A stretch of DNA of 64,000 bases from Ignavibacteria bacterium UBA2333 (GTDB taxonomy: Bacteria; Bacteroidota; Ignavibacteria; Kapaibacteriales; Kapaibacteriaceae). The notes below the pieces were generated by a model. It saw only the letters and a program-made list of their open reading frames with translations, was not told the DNA's origin and searched no databases. Positions 63,567-64,000 of the stretch are shown here, one piece after another. A program made the position numbers and the translations under genes. Within the stretch, counting starts at the first letter, position 1; each line of letters begins with the position of its first letter. The stretch lies in the NCBI GenBank assembly GCA_002344895.1, contig DDUR01000081.1, positions 21,909 to 85,908 on the forward strand, given 5' to 3'.

Positions 63567-63946
63567 CGTCTATCGTTGGTATAGGCACAGACATAACTGA
63601 CGTTGCGCGCATAAAGGCATCCTACGAGGAGTACGGCGAGCGTTTCCTGAAACGTGTCTTTACCGAAACCGAGATCGCCTACTGCGAACGTTTTGGTGAG
63701 ACAAAGTTCCTGCACTACACGGCCCGATTTGCGGCAAAGGAGGCTTTCTCGAAGGCCATAGGAACTGGTATGCGTGATGGTATGGCATTTAAAAACGTTG
63801 GCATTCGAAACCTGCCAACTGGTCAACCAGAGATTGAACTCTTTGGTGTTATGGCTGAACGCTGGTCGCATCACCGCATTCATGTAACACTCAGTCACAC
63901 CTCCTCCGTTGCCGTTGCTGTTGTTGTCGTAGAAGCCCACCATTAA
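63563..63946 (+). CDS. acpS: Holo-[acyl-carrier-protein] synthase
   Basis: The product is 127 residues. It transfers phosphopantetheine from CoA to acyl carrier protein. The magnesium-binding residues are Asp10 (GIGTDITDVARI) and Glu60 (RFAAKEAFSKAIGTG). The end VTLSHTSSVAVAVVVVE is the conserved C-terminal beta strand. It starts at the ATG overlapping the sirtuin stop (63563), so it is cotranslated. The stop lies at the edge of a C-rich tandem repeat. Confidence 0.95.
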   Translation: MTSIVGIGTDITDVARIKASYEEYGERFLKRVFTETEIAYCERFGETKFLHYTARFAAKEAFSKAIGTGMRDGMAFKNVGIRNLPTGQPEIELFGVMAERWSHHRIHVTLSHTSSVAVAVVVVEAHH

Positions 63947-64000
63947 CCCCACCTGGCCTCCCCACCTGCCTCCCCACCTGCCTCCCCACCATCAACCCCA
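63937..64000 (+). repeat. C-rich tandem repeat at the end of acpS
   Basis: A 12-nt unit, ACCTGCCTCCCC, is repeated about three times from 63951. The first copy has an extra G. The array is bracketed by near-identical CCCACCATTAACCCC (63937-63951) and CCCACCATCAACCCC (63985-63999). The acpS stop codon is inside the left bracket. The array continues to or beyond the window edge, so its full length is unknown. Confidence 0.85.

Noticed and set aside
1..64000. CRISPR arrays, insertion sequences or prophage
   Set aside because: No regularly spaced direct repeats, transposase, integrase or phage structural genes were seen. The only tandem array is the short C-rich one at the right edge.

Overview
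The window is a bacterial chromosome segment, mostly dense protein-coding DNA with no sign of phage, IS element or CRISPR. Several large exported proteins end in type IX secretion (T9SS) type A sorting tails (an N-P-A/N-P-V motif followed by a beta-rich stretch). Together with a DUF5686 protein, choice-of-anchor-D (ASH-like) domains, a tig-clpP-clpX cluster, a B12-dependent ribonucleotide reductase and a hopanoid-type HpnE oxidoreductase, this suggests the Bacteroidota/Chlorobi superphylum. An Ignavibacteria/Kapabacteria-like lineage is my best inference, but no rRNA is present to confirm it.

Layout. 1-13190 (+): the 3' part of a DUF1501 protein, then a run of exported proteins joined by 1-nt gaps or ATGA overlaps: a 1118-aa sorting-tail protein, a kelch/ASH protein, a barrel protein with two OmpA-like domains, and a 1211-aa ASH protein with a poly-Gly tract. 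13230-17354 (-): TonB, ClpX, ClpP, trigger factor and tRNA-Leu(UAG). 17439-19738: a CsaA-like tRNA-binding protein, HpnE and a PAP2 phosphatase. 20186-23695: nrdJ. 23696-24566: nrdJ terminator, a candidate structured leader RNA, and a small exported Cys-Cys/Lys-rich protein.

24567-31156 (+) is the most unusual part. It is a four-gene module: an inner-membrane protein with PorM/GldM-like topology, two related outer-membrane barrels, and an exported VWA-OmpA protein. Together they could span the envelope. 31143-35114 (-): an unknown membrane-anchored protein, PurF, YebC and a GNAT-like protein. 35169-39888: two M28 peptidases and a MATE/Wzx-type flippase. 39881-50143: three secreted BNR/sortilin-type propeller proteins and an AbgT transporter. 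50130-56841: a RibD/DHFR-like reductase, a YggS-type PLP protein, a CPA2 antiporter with an RCK domain, a small beta-barrel and a DUF5686 protein. 56890-60551 (-): a NarL-type regulator and a large periplasmic-sensor histidine kinase. 60714-63946 (+): a lipoprotein, a membrane protein, prfB with its programmed +1 frameshift, a Sir2 deacylase and AcpS. The window ends in a C-rich tandem repeat.

Together the genes combine housekeeping functions (proteostasis, dNTP and purine synthesis, translation termination, acyl-carrier activation) with a heavy investment in surface and envelope proteins, many probably exported through Sec and then T9SS.
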